Shown in pieces: positions 16,242 through 24,013 of a stretch of 33,848 nt of DNA. Origin of the DNA: Clostridia bacterium. GTDB lineage: Bacteria > Bacillota > Clostridia > Oscillospirales > Acutalibacteraceae. Where the stretch lies: contig JAFXCQ010000026.1 of NCBI GenBank assembly GCA_017521425.1, forward strand, positions 1 to 33,848, written 5' to 3'. The translations under genes were made by a program, and so were the position numbers. The notes under the pieces are model-generated. The model was not told the origin of the DNA and made no database searches. It worked only from the letters and a program-made list of their open reading frames with translations. Within the stretch, counting starts at the first letter, position 1; the number at the start of each line of letters is the position of its first letter.

Positions 16242-17699
16242 TTATTTCGATAACATATCAAGAAGCTTTAAATTCTGCTCAAATGTTATTAAATCTGTAT
16301 TCTCATCTATTACAACAAGTTCTGTATCTGTAAATTTTGCGAAAAGTCTTATATCATCAACAGTAAGGCAAGTTGAAACAACTGCATGGTGAGCACCGCC
16401 TGCATAAATCCAGGCAGCCGCACCTGTTTTAAAGTCAGGCTTAAGTTTCCACATAAGTCTTGCAACTGGAAGTTTCGGCATTTCTTCAGGTTGTTTTACA
16501 AGTTCTATTTTTGCACAGATAAGTCTGAAACGATTGCCCATATCTACTAAAGAAACTGCAATTCCTTCGCCTTTTATACCATCAAACACAAGTCTTGCAG
16601 GTGCTTCTTTACCACCAATTGAAAGCGGGTGCACCTGAATTTTAGGTTTAGTTTCTGCAAACACCGGTGAAACCTCTAACATATGAGAAGCAAGTTCTAA
16701 CTCTTCGCCATCTGTTAAATCATAGGTATAATCTTCTGTAAAGCCCGTTGCACCATTTCTGCCCTCTGCCATTTTAGAAAGTACTGCACCTAAAGCAGAA
16801 GTTTTATAGTCACCCTCAGGACCAAAGCCTGTGCCGTTTTTCATAATATTCTGTACCGCAAGACCAGGTAATTGCTTTAAGCCGTGCAAATCTTCAAATG
16901 TATCTGTAAATGCACTTATTTTATTTTTTTCAAGGAATTTTTCGAGTGCAACTTCATATTTTGCCTGTTCTTTAACTGAGTCAATATTGTCAGTATCCAT
17001 TGTGTATAATGAATAATATTCATTGATTTTATTTTCAATTTCAAATTCAGTCACTTCACTTATAATATCAACTAAATCGCCAATACCATAGTAATTTACA
17101 TTCCAGCCGAAATGAATTTCACTTTCTACCCTGTCACCATCTGTAACCGCAACATCTCGCATATTGTTACCAAACATAGCAACACGCATACCTTTTGAAA
17201 AATCAATGGTTTTCGCAACTGAAGCGAATGCTTTTATTTTTTCAATAACACTCTCGTTTTTATAATAGCCTACAACAACTTCACGATTTATATTAAGACG
17301 AGTACAAATAAAACCAAATTCTCTGTCACCGTGTGCAGACTGATTGAGATTCATAAAATCCATATCTATGGTGTCATAAGGTAATTTTTCGTTGTATTGA
17401 GTATGTAAATGAAGCATTGGTTTTTGTAAACTCTGTAATGCCCTAATCCACATTTTTGCAGGTGAAAAGGTATGCATCCACATAATAACACCAACACACT
17501 CTTTATCACTATTAACTTTCGCACAAGCGTCAACTGCTTCACCCGAATTTCTTATTATTGGTAAAGGTAAAACCTCTACCGTGTTGCTTAATTTATCGTT
17601 AAGAAATGATGCCATCTCGTAGCCATCACTCTGTGCTTGTTTTAATGTTTCATCACCATATAAATCCTGACTACCAATTAAAAAATAAAGTTTTTTCAT
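16242..17699 (-). CDS. araA: L-arabinose isomerase
   Basis: Converts L-arabinose to L-ribulose, the first step of bacterial arabinose use. The 485-residue protein starts [14 protein letters not shown] and shows [17 protein letters not shown], the substrate-proximal HTQYNEKLP, the metal-binding Glu residues in [11 protein letters not shown] and [10 protein letters not shown], the His in [11 protein letters not shown], and the late GGAHHAV histidines. The length is slightly below the ~500 typical of characterised enzymes. It heads an araA-araD transcript from the promoter at 17730-17758. araB and a transporter are not in the window. Confidence 0.96.
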   Translation of the reverse strand: MKKLYFLIGSQDLYGDETLKQAQSDGYEMASFLNDKLSNTVEVLPLPIIRNSGEAVDACAKVNSDKECVGVIMWMHTFSPAKMWIRALQSLQKPMLHLHTQYNEKLPYDTIDMDFMNLNQSAHGDREFGFICTRLNINREVVVGYYKNESVIEKIKAFASVAKTIDFSKGMRVAMFGNNMRDVAVTDGDRVESEIHFGWNVNYYGIGDLVDIISEVTEFEIENKINEYYSLYTMDTDNIDSVKEQAKYEVALEKFLEKNKISAFTDTFEDLHGLKQLPGLAVQNIMKNGTGFGPEGDYKTSALGAVLSKMAEGRNGATGFTEDYTYDLTDGEELELASHMLEVSPVFAETKPKIQVHPLSIGGKEAPARLVFDGIKGEGIAVSLVDMGNRFRLICAKIELVKQPEEMPKLPVARLMWKLKPDFKTGAAAWIYAGGAHHAVVSTCLTVDDIRLFAKFTDTELVVIDENTDLITFEQNLKLLDMLSK

Positions 17700-17729
17700 T
17701 TTTTGTACTCCTTAATAAAATATAGTTAA

Positions 17730-17758
17730 ATTATAGCATACTGTAAAACAAAAGTCTA
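17730..17758 (-). promoter_or_regulatory. Promoter for araA-araD
   Basis: Minus strand TAGACT (17753-17758), 17-base spacer, TATAAT (17730-17735) with TG one base before it. The -35 box overlaps the stop codon of the upstream phosphatase gene. No clear AraR palindrome was recognised nearby. Confidence 0.75.
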
Positions 17759-18466
17759 TAAATAAAACTCCTCTAAATCGTCTAATCTTAATAATACAGG
17801 TGAATTACCAAAATATCCACCTATATCAACATCAATCCAGGTTTTAGTTCTTAGTATTTTCCCGTTATACTCTTTACCGAAACCACCTGTTGGAGTATGA
17901 CCGAAAACGGTTATAATATCATCGTAATATTCATCTGTAATTTCAGGCCATGCCCATATAAAATCATCAGCAGAATACTGTGAAAGCTTTTTAGTTTTCT
18001 CAAAATTATCAATCCCCGAATGACAAAGTAAAAAATCGTTACCACCTGCCGAAACCGTTTCATAAACAGGGCAGTCTTTCAAATACTCAAAAACACTTGA
18101 AAAAGTTTCATTATCAGATGCTTTTAAAATTTTAAGATTTTTTAAGGTTACATCTCCCCCATTAGACAAGTACATATTCAGAAACTCAAGCTTTTCAGCA
18201 TCTATATTTTTAATACTATCTTCAGTAATTTCATTAAATACAAATTCGTTTGCAAGAAGCATTGCTTCGTGGTTACCTAAAATAAGCTGAACATTATATT
18301 GCTCTAACAACCATACTAAAATTTCTACACCGCCATCATTCTGTCGGTCTACTACATCACCTAATATATAAAGCCAGTCATCGGCATTAAACTTCACTTT
18401 TTTAAGAAGCTCTTTAAGTTTTTTCAGTTCAAGTCCGTGTAAATCTGATGTAACATATATAGCCAT
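17756..18466 (-). CDS. Calcineurin-like metallophosphoesterase (PPP-type)
   Basis: A 236-residue phosphoesterase. The metal-binding signature is complete: SDLHG near residue 7, GDVVDRQNDGG near 36, LGNHEAM near 59, and later LLCHSGID and FGHTPTGG. This order matches PPP-type protein phosphatases and symmetrical Ap4A hydrolases. GDVVDR followed by GNHE does not decide between Ser/Thr phosphatase and dinucleotide hydrolase activity. The ATG at 18466 follows GGGGGA. The gene reads toward araA with no terminator between. Confidence 0.88.
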   Translation of the reverse strand: MAIYVTSDLHGLELKKLKELLKKVKFNADDWLYILGDVVDRQNDGGVEILVWLLEQYNVQLILGNHEAMLLANEFVFNEITEDSIKNIDAEKLEFLNMYLSNGGDVTLKNLKILKASDNETFSSVFEYLKDCPVYETVSAGGNDFLLCHSGIDNFEKTKKLSQYSADDFIWAWPEITDEYYDDIITVFGHTPTGGFGKEYNGKILRTKTWIDVDIGGYFGNSPVLLRLDDLEEFYL

Positions 18467-18532
18467 TAAAAATCCCCCGTAAAATATCTATATATTATAT
18501 ACCATATTTCTAAGGAAAAGTAAAATCAATAA

Positions 18533-18561
18533 TTGTAAATTTCTGTAGTATATGCTATAAT
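18533..18561 (+). promoter_or_regulatory. Promoter for the AIM24-glycosyltransferase operon
   Basis: TTGTAA (18533-18538), 17-base spacer, TATAAT (18556-18561) preceded by TGC, an extended -10. The five genes to 22603 follow on the same strand with small gaps. Confidence 0.8.
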
Positions 18562-18563
18562 TA

Positions 18564-18584
18564 TTCTGTATTTAAAATACAGAA
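18564..18584 (+). promoter_or_regulatory. 21-bp palindrome at the transcription start
   Basis: TTCTGTATTT (18564-18573), one A, then AAATACAGAA (18575-18584): a perfect ten-base inverted repeat beginning three bases after the -10 box. Its position fits an operator covering the start site. It lies just before the Shine-Dalgarno, so an RNA hairpin is the alternative. Confidence 0.55.
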
Positions 18585-18597
18585 ATGGGGTTTTATT

Positions 18598-19323
18598 ATG
18601 ATACGTTATAAAATTGAGGGCGACAACTTGCCAGTTGTTATTTGTTACCCTGAAGCAGGTCAGACTTTAATGACCGAATCAGGTGCTATGAGCTGGATGA
18701 GTCCTAACATTCAGATGGATACAAATTCAGGTGGCGGAATAAAGAAAGCATTAGGCAGAATGTTTGCCGGTGAATCACTCTTTATGAATGAATTCACACC
18801 GAGAAGCGGTACAGGTACTATTGCTTTTGCGTCGAGTTTCCCTGGTTCGATTATCCCTTACGAGGTTTCACCGGGGAATGGCATTATTGTACAGAAACAC
18901 AGTTTTTTAGCTATGGAAAAAGGTCTTGACCTTTCAATTTTCTTCCAGAAGAAATTAGGTAAAGGGCTTTTTGGTGGAGAAGGCTTTATTATGAATAAAA
19001 TAAGCGGTAGCGGTATTGTTTTCATCGAAATTGATGGTTACTGCAAAGAATACACATTAAGCGAAAATGAAAGCATTATTGTTGACACAGGTTACCTTGC
19101 AGCTATGAGCGAAACCTGTACAATGGATATTGAAGCAGTACAAGGTGCTAAAAACATCTTTTTAGGGGGAATGGGACTTTTCCACACTAAGGTTACTGGT
19201 CCTGGTAAGGTTTACCTTCAGACTATGCCTATTATCAAAACCGCAAAGGCTATTGAGCCATATTTAACATTCCCTACTACCGATGGAAATGGTAGCGGAA
19301 TCAATATTCGTTTAGGTGATTAA
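18598..19323 (+). CDS. AIM24 family protein
   Basis: A 241-residue all-β protein of the AIM24/TIGR00266 family, recognised by MTESGAMSWMSPNIQMDT, the Gly-rich FAGESLFMNEFTPRSGTGTIAFASSFPG, FIMNKISGSGIVFIEIDG and the final FLGGMGLFHTKVTGPGKVYLQTMP. These bacterial proteins have a TRAP-like double-stranded β-helix fold and no established biochemical role; the yeast namesake is mitochondrial. It leads an operon with two glycosyltransferases and a transporter, but the link is positional only. The ATG at 18598 follows ATGGGG. Confidence 0.88.
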   Translation: MIRYKIEGDNLPVVICYPEAGQTLMTESGAMSWMSPNIQMDTNSGGGIKKALGRMFAGESLFMNEFTPRSGTGTIAFASSFPGSIIPYEVSPGNGIIVQKHSFLAMEKGLDLSIFFQKKLGKGLFGGEGFIMNKISGSGIVFIEIDGYCKEYTLSENESIIVDTGYLAAMSETCTMDIEAVQGAKNIFLGGMGLFHTKVTGPGKVYLQTMPIIKTAKAIEPYLTFPTTDGNGSGINIRLGD

Positions 19324-19341
19324 AATTTTCAGGAGATAAAA

Positions 19342-20235
19342 ATGCAACCTTTAGTAAGTGTTATTGTAGCAACATATAAGAGAGCTGAAATACTTTTAAG
19401 AGCATTAAGCTCTCTTGCTACACAAACCTATAAAAATTTTGAAATCATTTTAGTAGATGACAACGCAAATACTGATTGGAATTCACGTGTTTCAGGAGTA
19501 GTTGAAAAATTCAAGTCAGACTACCCTGAAATCACATTGAATTACCTTGTTAACGAAACAAATCAGGGTTCAGCTAAAACAAGAAATATTGGTATAAATG
19601 CATCTTCCGGTGAATTTATTACATTTCTTGATGATGATGATATTTATTTACCTGAAAACCTTGAAAATCAGGTTAAAAATATGCTTACTACAAACGCAGA
19701 TTTTGGCATTACCGATTTAGAGATATTTTACGATGATGATACATTTTGCGAGAAAAGAACCCGCAATTTTATTAAATCAACAGAAAAAGAGGATTTAATA
19801 AAATATCATTTAATGTACCATTTAGCAGGTACAGACACTATGATTTTCAAAAAAGATTATTTATTAAAAATAGGTGGATTTGACCCTATTGATGTTGGCG
19901 ATGAATTTTACTTAATGTTCAAAGCAATTGAAAACGGCGGTAAATTTACATATTTAAAAGGTTGTTTTGTTAAAGCTTATGTACATAAAGGTGAAGGCGG
20001 TCTTTCAAGTGGTGACGGTAAAATTGACGGTGAAAACCGACTCCACGAATTCAAAAAGAGATATTTTGACCATCTTTCAAAAAGTGAAATAAAGTATATT
20101 GTAACCCGTCACTATTCTGTAATTGCATTTGCAGAGTTGCGAAGAAAACATCTCATAAGTTTTTTTGTAAATGCTTTAAAGGCATTCTTTACTTCCCCTG
20201 TTAACTGTTTAAAAATTCTCAAGGAGCATTCGTAA
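19342..20235 (+). CDS. Family 2 glycosyltransferase
   Basis: A 297-residue GT-A fold enzyme. The nucleotide-binding start SVIVATYKRAEILLRALSSLATQTYKNFEIILVDD is textbook family 2. NQGSAKTRNIGINASSGEFITFLDDDD carries the metal-binding DxD (about residues 94-98). The acceptor-side region includes GGFDPIDVGDEFYLMFKAIENG. The C-terminus has hydrophobic residues but no firm membrane segment. AGGAG precedes the start. The next glycosyltransferase begins four bases after this stop, suggesting that the two act on the same glycan. Donor and acceptor are unknown. Confidence 0.9.
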   Translation: MQPLVSVIVATYKRAEILLRALSSLATQTYKNFEIILVDDNANTDWNSRVSGVVEKFKSDYPEITLNYLVNETNQGSAKTRNIGINASSGEFITFLDDDDIYLPENLENQVKNMLTTNADFGITDLEIFYDDDTFCEKRTRNFIKSTEKEDLIKYHLMYHLAGTDTMIFKKDYLLKIGGFDPIDVGDEFYLMFKAIENGGKFTYLKGCFVKAYVHKGEGGLSSGDGKIDGENRLHEFKKRYFDHLSKSEIKYIVTRHYSVIAFAELRRKHLISFFVNALKAFFTSPVNCLKILKEHS

Positions 20236-20238
20236 TAA

Positions 20239-21039
20239 ATGAAAATTGAAGTTTTAGTTTCTACTATGCATCAAAAAAATATTGATTTAATAAATAAAAT
20301 GAATCTTAAAACTGATGCAATCGTTATAAATCAGACCGAAAATACTGATTACAATGAAATTTCATTAAACGAACACAAGGTGCGCATGTTTTCATTTAAA
20401 GAACGTGGAGTTGGTCTTAGCAGAAACTCCGCTTTAATGCGTTCAGATGCTGATATTTGCGTACTTGCCGATGATGATATGGTTTTTTGTGATAATTATG
20501 AAGAAACTGTAAGAAATGCTTTTGAAGATAATCCACGGGCAGATTTAATAATTTTTAATCTGATTGAAGACGGAAAAAGCTTTAACAGACAAAACACAAA
20601 TGTTACTAAAATAAACATTTTGAATTATATGAATTACGGTGCTGCAAGAATTGCTTTTAAACGCAAAGCAGTGTCTTATAACGGAATTACATTTAATTTG
20701 AATTTCGGTGGCGGTACAAGTCATCAATGTGGCGAAGACACTTTATTTTTAAGAGAATGCTTAAAAAAAGGTCTTAACATAATAGCAGTTCCGCAAGCAA
20801 TTGCTGAGTTAAAAGACGAACGAGACTCAACGTGGTTTAAAGGCTACAATGAAAAATACTTTTTTGATAAAGGTATTGTTTTGGCTCTCGCCCACCCCGT
20901 TTTAGCAAAACTGTTTTCACTTTATTTAACATTAAGGCATAATGAATATACCAAAAACGGAATGAGTAAAAAAGAAATTTACAAAGAGATTTGTAAGGGT
21001 ATAAAATTTGTAAAGAAAAAGGATTATAAAAAGGTTTAA
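20239..21039 (+). CDS. Family 2-like glycosyltransferase
   Basis: A 266-residue GT-A fold enzyme more distant from classical family 2 than its neighbour. The start MKIEVLVSTMHQKNIDLINKM lacks the usual TYNR motif. KERGVGLSRNSALMRSDADICVLADDDMVF gives the nucleotide-sugar and DxD region (near residue 76). GGGTSHQCGEDTLFLRECLKKG resembles the catalytic ED segment. It is four bases downstream of the first glycosyltransferase and three bases before the MFS gene. Probably a polysaccharide or glycoprotein glycosyltransferase; specificity cannot be read. Confidence 0.82.
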   Translation: MKIEVLVSTMHQKNIDLINKMNLKTDAIVINQTENTDYNEISLNEHKVRMFSFKERGVGLSRNSALMRSDADICVLADDDMVFCDNYEETVRNAFEDNPRADLIIFNLIEDGKSFNRQNTNVTKINILNYMNYGAARIAFKRKAVSYNGITFNLNFGGGTSHQCGEDTLFLRECLKKGLNIIAVPQAIAELKDERDSTWFKGYNEKYFFDKGIVLALAHPVLAKLFSLYLTLRHNEYTKNGMSKKEIYKEICKGIKFVKKKDYKKV

Positions 21040-21041
21040 TT

Positions 21042-22262
21042 ATGAAAAATTCTCTCTCAAAGCGATGGTTGTTTTTAGGTGTTGGTGTTTTTACAATGCT
21101 TTTTTCGGGTGTGCTTTACGCCTGGTCCATTTTAAAAATACCATTTAAAGAATCGTTTAATTTCAGCGACTCCACACTTGCTTTTAACTTTACGTTAACA
21201 ATGTGTTTTTTCTGCCTTGGTGCATTCTTCGGCAGTTTAATATGTAAAAAAGCCGGCCCTAAAATAACACTTATAATTTCAGGTGTTTTAGTTGCAATCG
21301 GTTTTGTTTCAACCGGATTTTTAAACAAGTCAACTCCGCACTCATTATTATATATTACTTACGCTGTTTTAGCGGGTACGGGCATTGGTATTGCTTATAA
21401 TGTTGTAGTTTCAACCGTTTGTGCGTGGTTTCCTGATAAAAAGGGACTTTGCTCAGGCTCACTTATGATGGGCTTTGGTGTAAGCACACTACTTTTAGGT
21501 AATATTATCAGTATTCTTTTTGAAAACGAAGCCTTTGGCTTCAGTAAAACATACATAACATTAGGTGCAGTGATTGGTGTTGTTATTATAATCGCTGGCA
21601 TTATTCTTAAAAGACCAGATGCTGACACAGTATTCCCTGCACCAAAACTAAAAAAATCAGCTTCAAAAGAAAATTTTGAAACACGGGATTTCACAACAAA
21701 AGAAATGCTCAAAAGCTTTACTTTCTGGAGAGCATTTGTATGTATGGCATTTATTACTGCAGTCGGCAACACGGTTATAAGCTTTGCCAGAGATTTGATG
21801 CTCTCGGTTGATGCTGTTCCTACACTTGCAACAACTTTGGTTGGTGTGCTTTCTGTATTCAATGGAATAGGCAGAATTGTTACTGGTGCATTTTATGATG
21901 CTTTAGGAAGAAAAACAACAATGATTTCTGCAAATGTGTTAACAATTGTAGCGGCTGGTGTTACACTTTTAGGTGTTGTGATTCATTCACTACCACTTTG
22001 CATTGTAGGTCTTTGTCTTACAGGACTTTCTTATGGTTCCTGCCCTACTGTCACTTCTGCATTTTCAGCATCTTTTTATGGACAAAAGCATTTCTCAACA
22101 AATTACAGTATAACAAACTTCAATTTAATAGTTGCATCATTTATAGCGACATTCAGCAACTCGTTACTGATTTCTACCGGCAGTTATATAGCACCATTTA
22201 TATTATTGCTAATATTAGCGGTTGGTGCTATGGGACTTAATTTAAGTATAAAAAGACCTTAG
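21042..22262 (+). CDS. MFS transporter, OFA (oxalate/formate antiporter) family
   Basis: A 406-residue protein with about 12 transmembrane helices. The first helix LFLGVGVFTMLFSGVLYAWSILKIPF and the GTGIGIAYNVVVSTVCAWFPDKKGLCSGSLMMGFG segment between helices 4 and 5 are typical of the OFA subfamily, which moves small carboxylates such as oxalate, formate or lactate. A cytoplasmic loop near residues 195-220 separates the two halves, and the second half repeats the GIGRIVTGAFYDALGRK signature. The substrate is not known. It starts three bases after the second glycosyltransferase. Confidence 0.88.
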   Translation: MKNSLSKRWLFLGVGVFTMLFSGVLYAWSILKIPFKESFNFSDSTLAFNFTLTMCFFCLGAFFGSLICKKAGPKITLIISGVLVAIGFVSTGFLNKSTPHSLLYITYAVLAGTGIGIAYNVVVSTVCAWFPDKKGLCSGSLMMGFGVSTLLLGNIISILFENEAFGFSKTYITLGAVIGVVIIIAGIILKRPDADTVFPAPKLKKSASKENFETRDFTTKEMLKSFTFWRAFVCMAFITAVGNTVISFARDLMLSVDAVPTLATTLVGVLSVFNGIGRIVTGAFYDALGRKTTMISANVLTIVAAGVTLLGVVIHSLPLCIVGLCLTGLSYGSCPTVTSAFSASFYGQKHFSTNYSITNFNLIVASFIATFSNSLLISTGSYIAPFILLLILAVGAMGLNLSIKRP

Positions 22263-22273
22263 GAGATAAAATT

Positions 22274-22603
22274 ATGGAAAACAATGTAATTAAAATACCA
22301 CCATACAATTGGTTTATAAATAAAAGTGATAACAAGCCTGTTACAAATATTTATTCCGGTTCTTGTGACACAGCATCTAATAAAGGCACCGCACACTTAA
22401 AAACATTCAATTATAGAGTTTATGTTGTTGATGTTGGCACTGAAAATGCACGATTTGTTGCAGAGTGCTACTCTGTTAACCCGTGGACTGACGGATATAA
22501 AAAAGATGGTATTGCAAATAAAGAAGCTGCTTGCTCTGACGAGGGTTTAATCGAGCTTAATGATTGGTTAAACGAAGAGCATAAGAAGTTTATTGAGAAT
22601 TAA
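22274..22603 (+). CDS. Small hypothetical protein
   Basis: A 109-residue soluble protein that I do not recognise. It has no signal peptide or membrane segment. The centre (KTFNYRVYVVDVGTENARFVAECYSVNPW) looks like a β-rich core, and the C-terminal third is helical and acidic (GLIELNDWLNEEHKKFIEN). Two Cys near residues 34 and 66 and one near 86 show no clear metal motif. AGGAG precedes the ATG 11 bases after the transporter stop. It is the last gene of the operon, followed by a terminator. Confidence 0.72.
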   Translation: MENNVIKIPPYNWFINKSDNKPVTNIYSGSCDTASNKGTAHLKTFNYRVYVVDVGTENARFVAECYSVNPWTDGYKKDGIANKEAACSDEGLIELNDWLNEEHKKFIEN

Positions 22604-22610
22604 AAATAAA

Positions 22611-22648
22611 AACGACTGAGCAATTTGAATTTGCTCAGTTGTTTTTTT
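22611..22648. terminator. Bidirectional rho-independent terminator
   Basis: A 13-base-pair stem with one G-U pair (22611-22623 and 22631-22643), seven-base loop, seven-T run on the plus strand and an A-rich left flank that gives a T run on the minus strand. It ends both the operon from the left and the TauE/SafE gene from the right. Confidence 0.9.
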
Positions 22649-22660
22649 AGAAGCTCATCA

Positions 22661-23440
22661 TTATTTTACTAAATATTCAAATCCTAATATTACAACACCT
22701 AACACAACCAATACTATGCCAACTGCTCTGTTAAGAGTTTCAGGTTTTGCTTTATTTGCAAACTTAGCGGCAATTCTTGCCCAGATAAATGTAAACAAAA
22801 TACAAAGTGCCATTACAAGAATGTCAGGCGAATCACCAAGAGAAAAGTGAGAAACAGCACCTGTTAATGCAGTAAAAGTCATAATAAATACGCTTGTTCC
22901 GACTGCGGTTTTCAATTCATAACCGAGTACACTGGTAAGAATAAGTAGCATCATCATTCCACCGCCTGCACCAACAAAACCACAAATAAAACCAATAAAT
23001 ACACCACTTATTATTGAACCGACAATTTTTCTCTTTTTACTGACTGCTTCCATTTCTGCTTTGGTGGTCATTACAGGTTTTAAAATGAATTTAACGCCGA
23101 GCATAAGTGTAACAAATGTACTGAAACCACCCATAGTTTGTGAAGGCACTATGCTCGATATATAGCTTCCGACAACAGTAAAGATTAATATCATTCCCAT
23201 CATCAAAAGCCCATTTTTTACATCAATATTTTTATTTTTACGGTAAGTAAAAGCTGAAACACCACTCGCCAACACATCAGAAGCAAGAGCTATACCTACA
23301 GCGGTATAAGGATTAATTCCAAGAAAAGTAATAAGCATTGGTGTTATTACAGCGGCGGCACTCATACCGGCAAAACCAGTACCAAGTCCTGCACCCATAC
23401 CAGCAAAAAATGTTACAATAAAAATAATTAAAAATTCCAA
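22661..23440 (-). CDS. TauE/SafE (TSUP) family sulfite/organosulfur exporter-like protein
   Basis: A 259-residue membrane protein with about eight hydrophobic segments. The paired family motifs are visible: GAGLGTGFAGMSAAAVITPML near the N-terminus and its echo FICGFVGAGGGMMMLLILTSVLGYELKTAVGTSVFIM after residue 150. TSUP proteins carry sulfite, sulfonates or other anions; the substrate is unknown. The start appears to be TTG (23440) with GAGGTG upstream. Its promoter (23461-23489) lies against a spoVT-derived repeat. Confidence 0.88.
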   Translation of the reverse strand: MEFLIIFIVTFFAGMGAGLGTGFAGMSAAAVITPMLITFLGINPYTAVGIALASDVLASGVSAFTYRKNKNIDVKNGLLMMGMILIFTVVGSYISSIVPSQTMGGFSTFVTLMLGVKFILKPVMTTKAEMEAVSKKRKIVGSIISGVFIGFICGFVGAGGGMMMLLILTSVLGYELKTAVGTSVFIMTFTALTGAVSHFSLGDSPDILVMALCILFTFIWARIAAKFANKAKPETLNRAVGIVLVVLGVVILGFEYLVK

Positions 23441-23460
23441 AAAATCACCTCTGTTTCAAT

Positions 23461-23489
23461 ATTGTATCACAATTGCTTCAAAAAGTAAA
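23461..23489 (-). promoter_or_regulatory. Promoter for the TauE/SafE gene
   Basis: Minus strand TTTACT (23484-23489), 17-base spacer, TACAAT (23461-23466) with TG one base before. The -35 box lies 13 bases from the AGTATA box of the adjacent repeat, the same offset as at 29449 and 30386. Confidence 0.65.
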
Positions 23490-23578
23490 TTACAACAGTA
23501 TATTTTCCGCGAGAATGCCCATCACATACAACATTGACACCTTTCGACAAATTTTGCTTTGGGGTACATAGTTTTCTA
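23490..23578 (+). repeat. spoVT-derived repeat, internally deleted copy
   Basis: The left part (ACAGTATATTTTCC, 23496-23509) matches the leader of intact spoVT at 30398-30411. It is joined directly to GCGAGAATGCCCATCACATA, which matches the 3' part of the truncated copy at 27320-27340. Nearly the whole spoVT head is missing. The tail (TTTCGACAAATTTTGC and then GTACATAG) resembles those at 27353-27384 and 28410-28440. No coding function is likely. Confidence 0.7.
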
Positions 23579-23622
23579 AAAATATAACAGCAGAGTGAAA
23601 ATTCACTCCACTGTTATATTTT
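23579..23622 (-). terminator. Terminator of the XRE gene
   Basis: A 12-base-pair outer stem (23579-23590 with 23611-23622), a two-base internal mismatch and a seven-base inner stem (GAGTGAA / TTCACTC). It overlaps the stop codon of the XRE gene. The inner stem is the same as in the hairpin at 27404-27434, which also ends a spoVT-derived copy. Confidence 0.75.
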
Positions 23623-23871
23623 ATCTTCTATATCAGAAAGTATTTCTTCAAGTGGTGTTTCCAATGCTCTTGAAAAAACCACTAAATCAATATCTGTTAC
23701 AAACCTTTCTCCGTTTTCAACGCGTCTAATAAAATAGTGGTCGACATCAAATCCTAACAACTGCATTTTTGTTGCTAATTTTCGTTGTGAAATTTTTTTA
23801 GTTTTTCTTATTTCTGCTATCTTCTTCCCTGTAATATTATTAGTACCATCAGCTGCTTTTATTTTAAACAT
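23614..23871 (-). CDS. XRE-family HTH regulator
   Basis: An 85-residue DNA-binding protein with an HTH of the Cro/CI type: GKKIAEIRKTKKISQRKLATKMQLLGFDVDHYFIRRVENGERFVTDIDLVVFSRALETPLEEIL. The segment between the two HTH helices is longer than in phage repressors (QLLGFDVDHYFIRRVENG), a version common in Clostridia. The ATG at 23871 is preferred to 23883 because GGTGG lies just before it and family members start close to this point. It has no effector domain. It is divergent from the collagen-like gene, with a palindrome between them that is a natural operator candidate. Confidence 0.82.
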   Translation of the reverse strand: MFKIKAADGTNNITGKKIAEIRKTKKISQRKLATKMQLLGFDVDHYFIRRVENGERFVTDIDLVVFSRALETPLEEILSDIEDKI

Positions 23872-23900
23872 GAAACCACCCATTTTTTTGTTGAATACTG

Positions 23901-23929
23901 TTTACTTTTCTTTTATTTTATGATATAAT
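23901..23929 (+). promoter_or_regulatory. Promoter for the collagen-like gene
   Basis: TTTACT (23901-23906), 17-base spacer, TATAAT (23924-23929) with TG one base before. The start site would be near 23936, upstream of the palindrome at 23941-23959. Confidence 0.7.
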
Positions 23930-23940
23930 CACGCTATTAT

Positions 23941-23959
23941 TGGTGAACACTATTCACCA
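23941..23959. promoter_or_regulatory. Putative XRE operator palindrome
   Basis: TGGTGAA (23941-23947), five bases, TTCACCA (23953-23959). The perfect seven-base inverted repeat lies between the divergent XRE and collagen-like genes, just after the +1 region of the latter. Size and symmetry suit a dimeric HTH protein. Confidence 0.55.
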
Positions 23960-24013
23960 CATTTATTGAAATAAAGTTAAACATTTTTAGTCGCATTCAT
24001 CTTGGAGGAAAAA

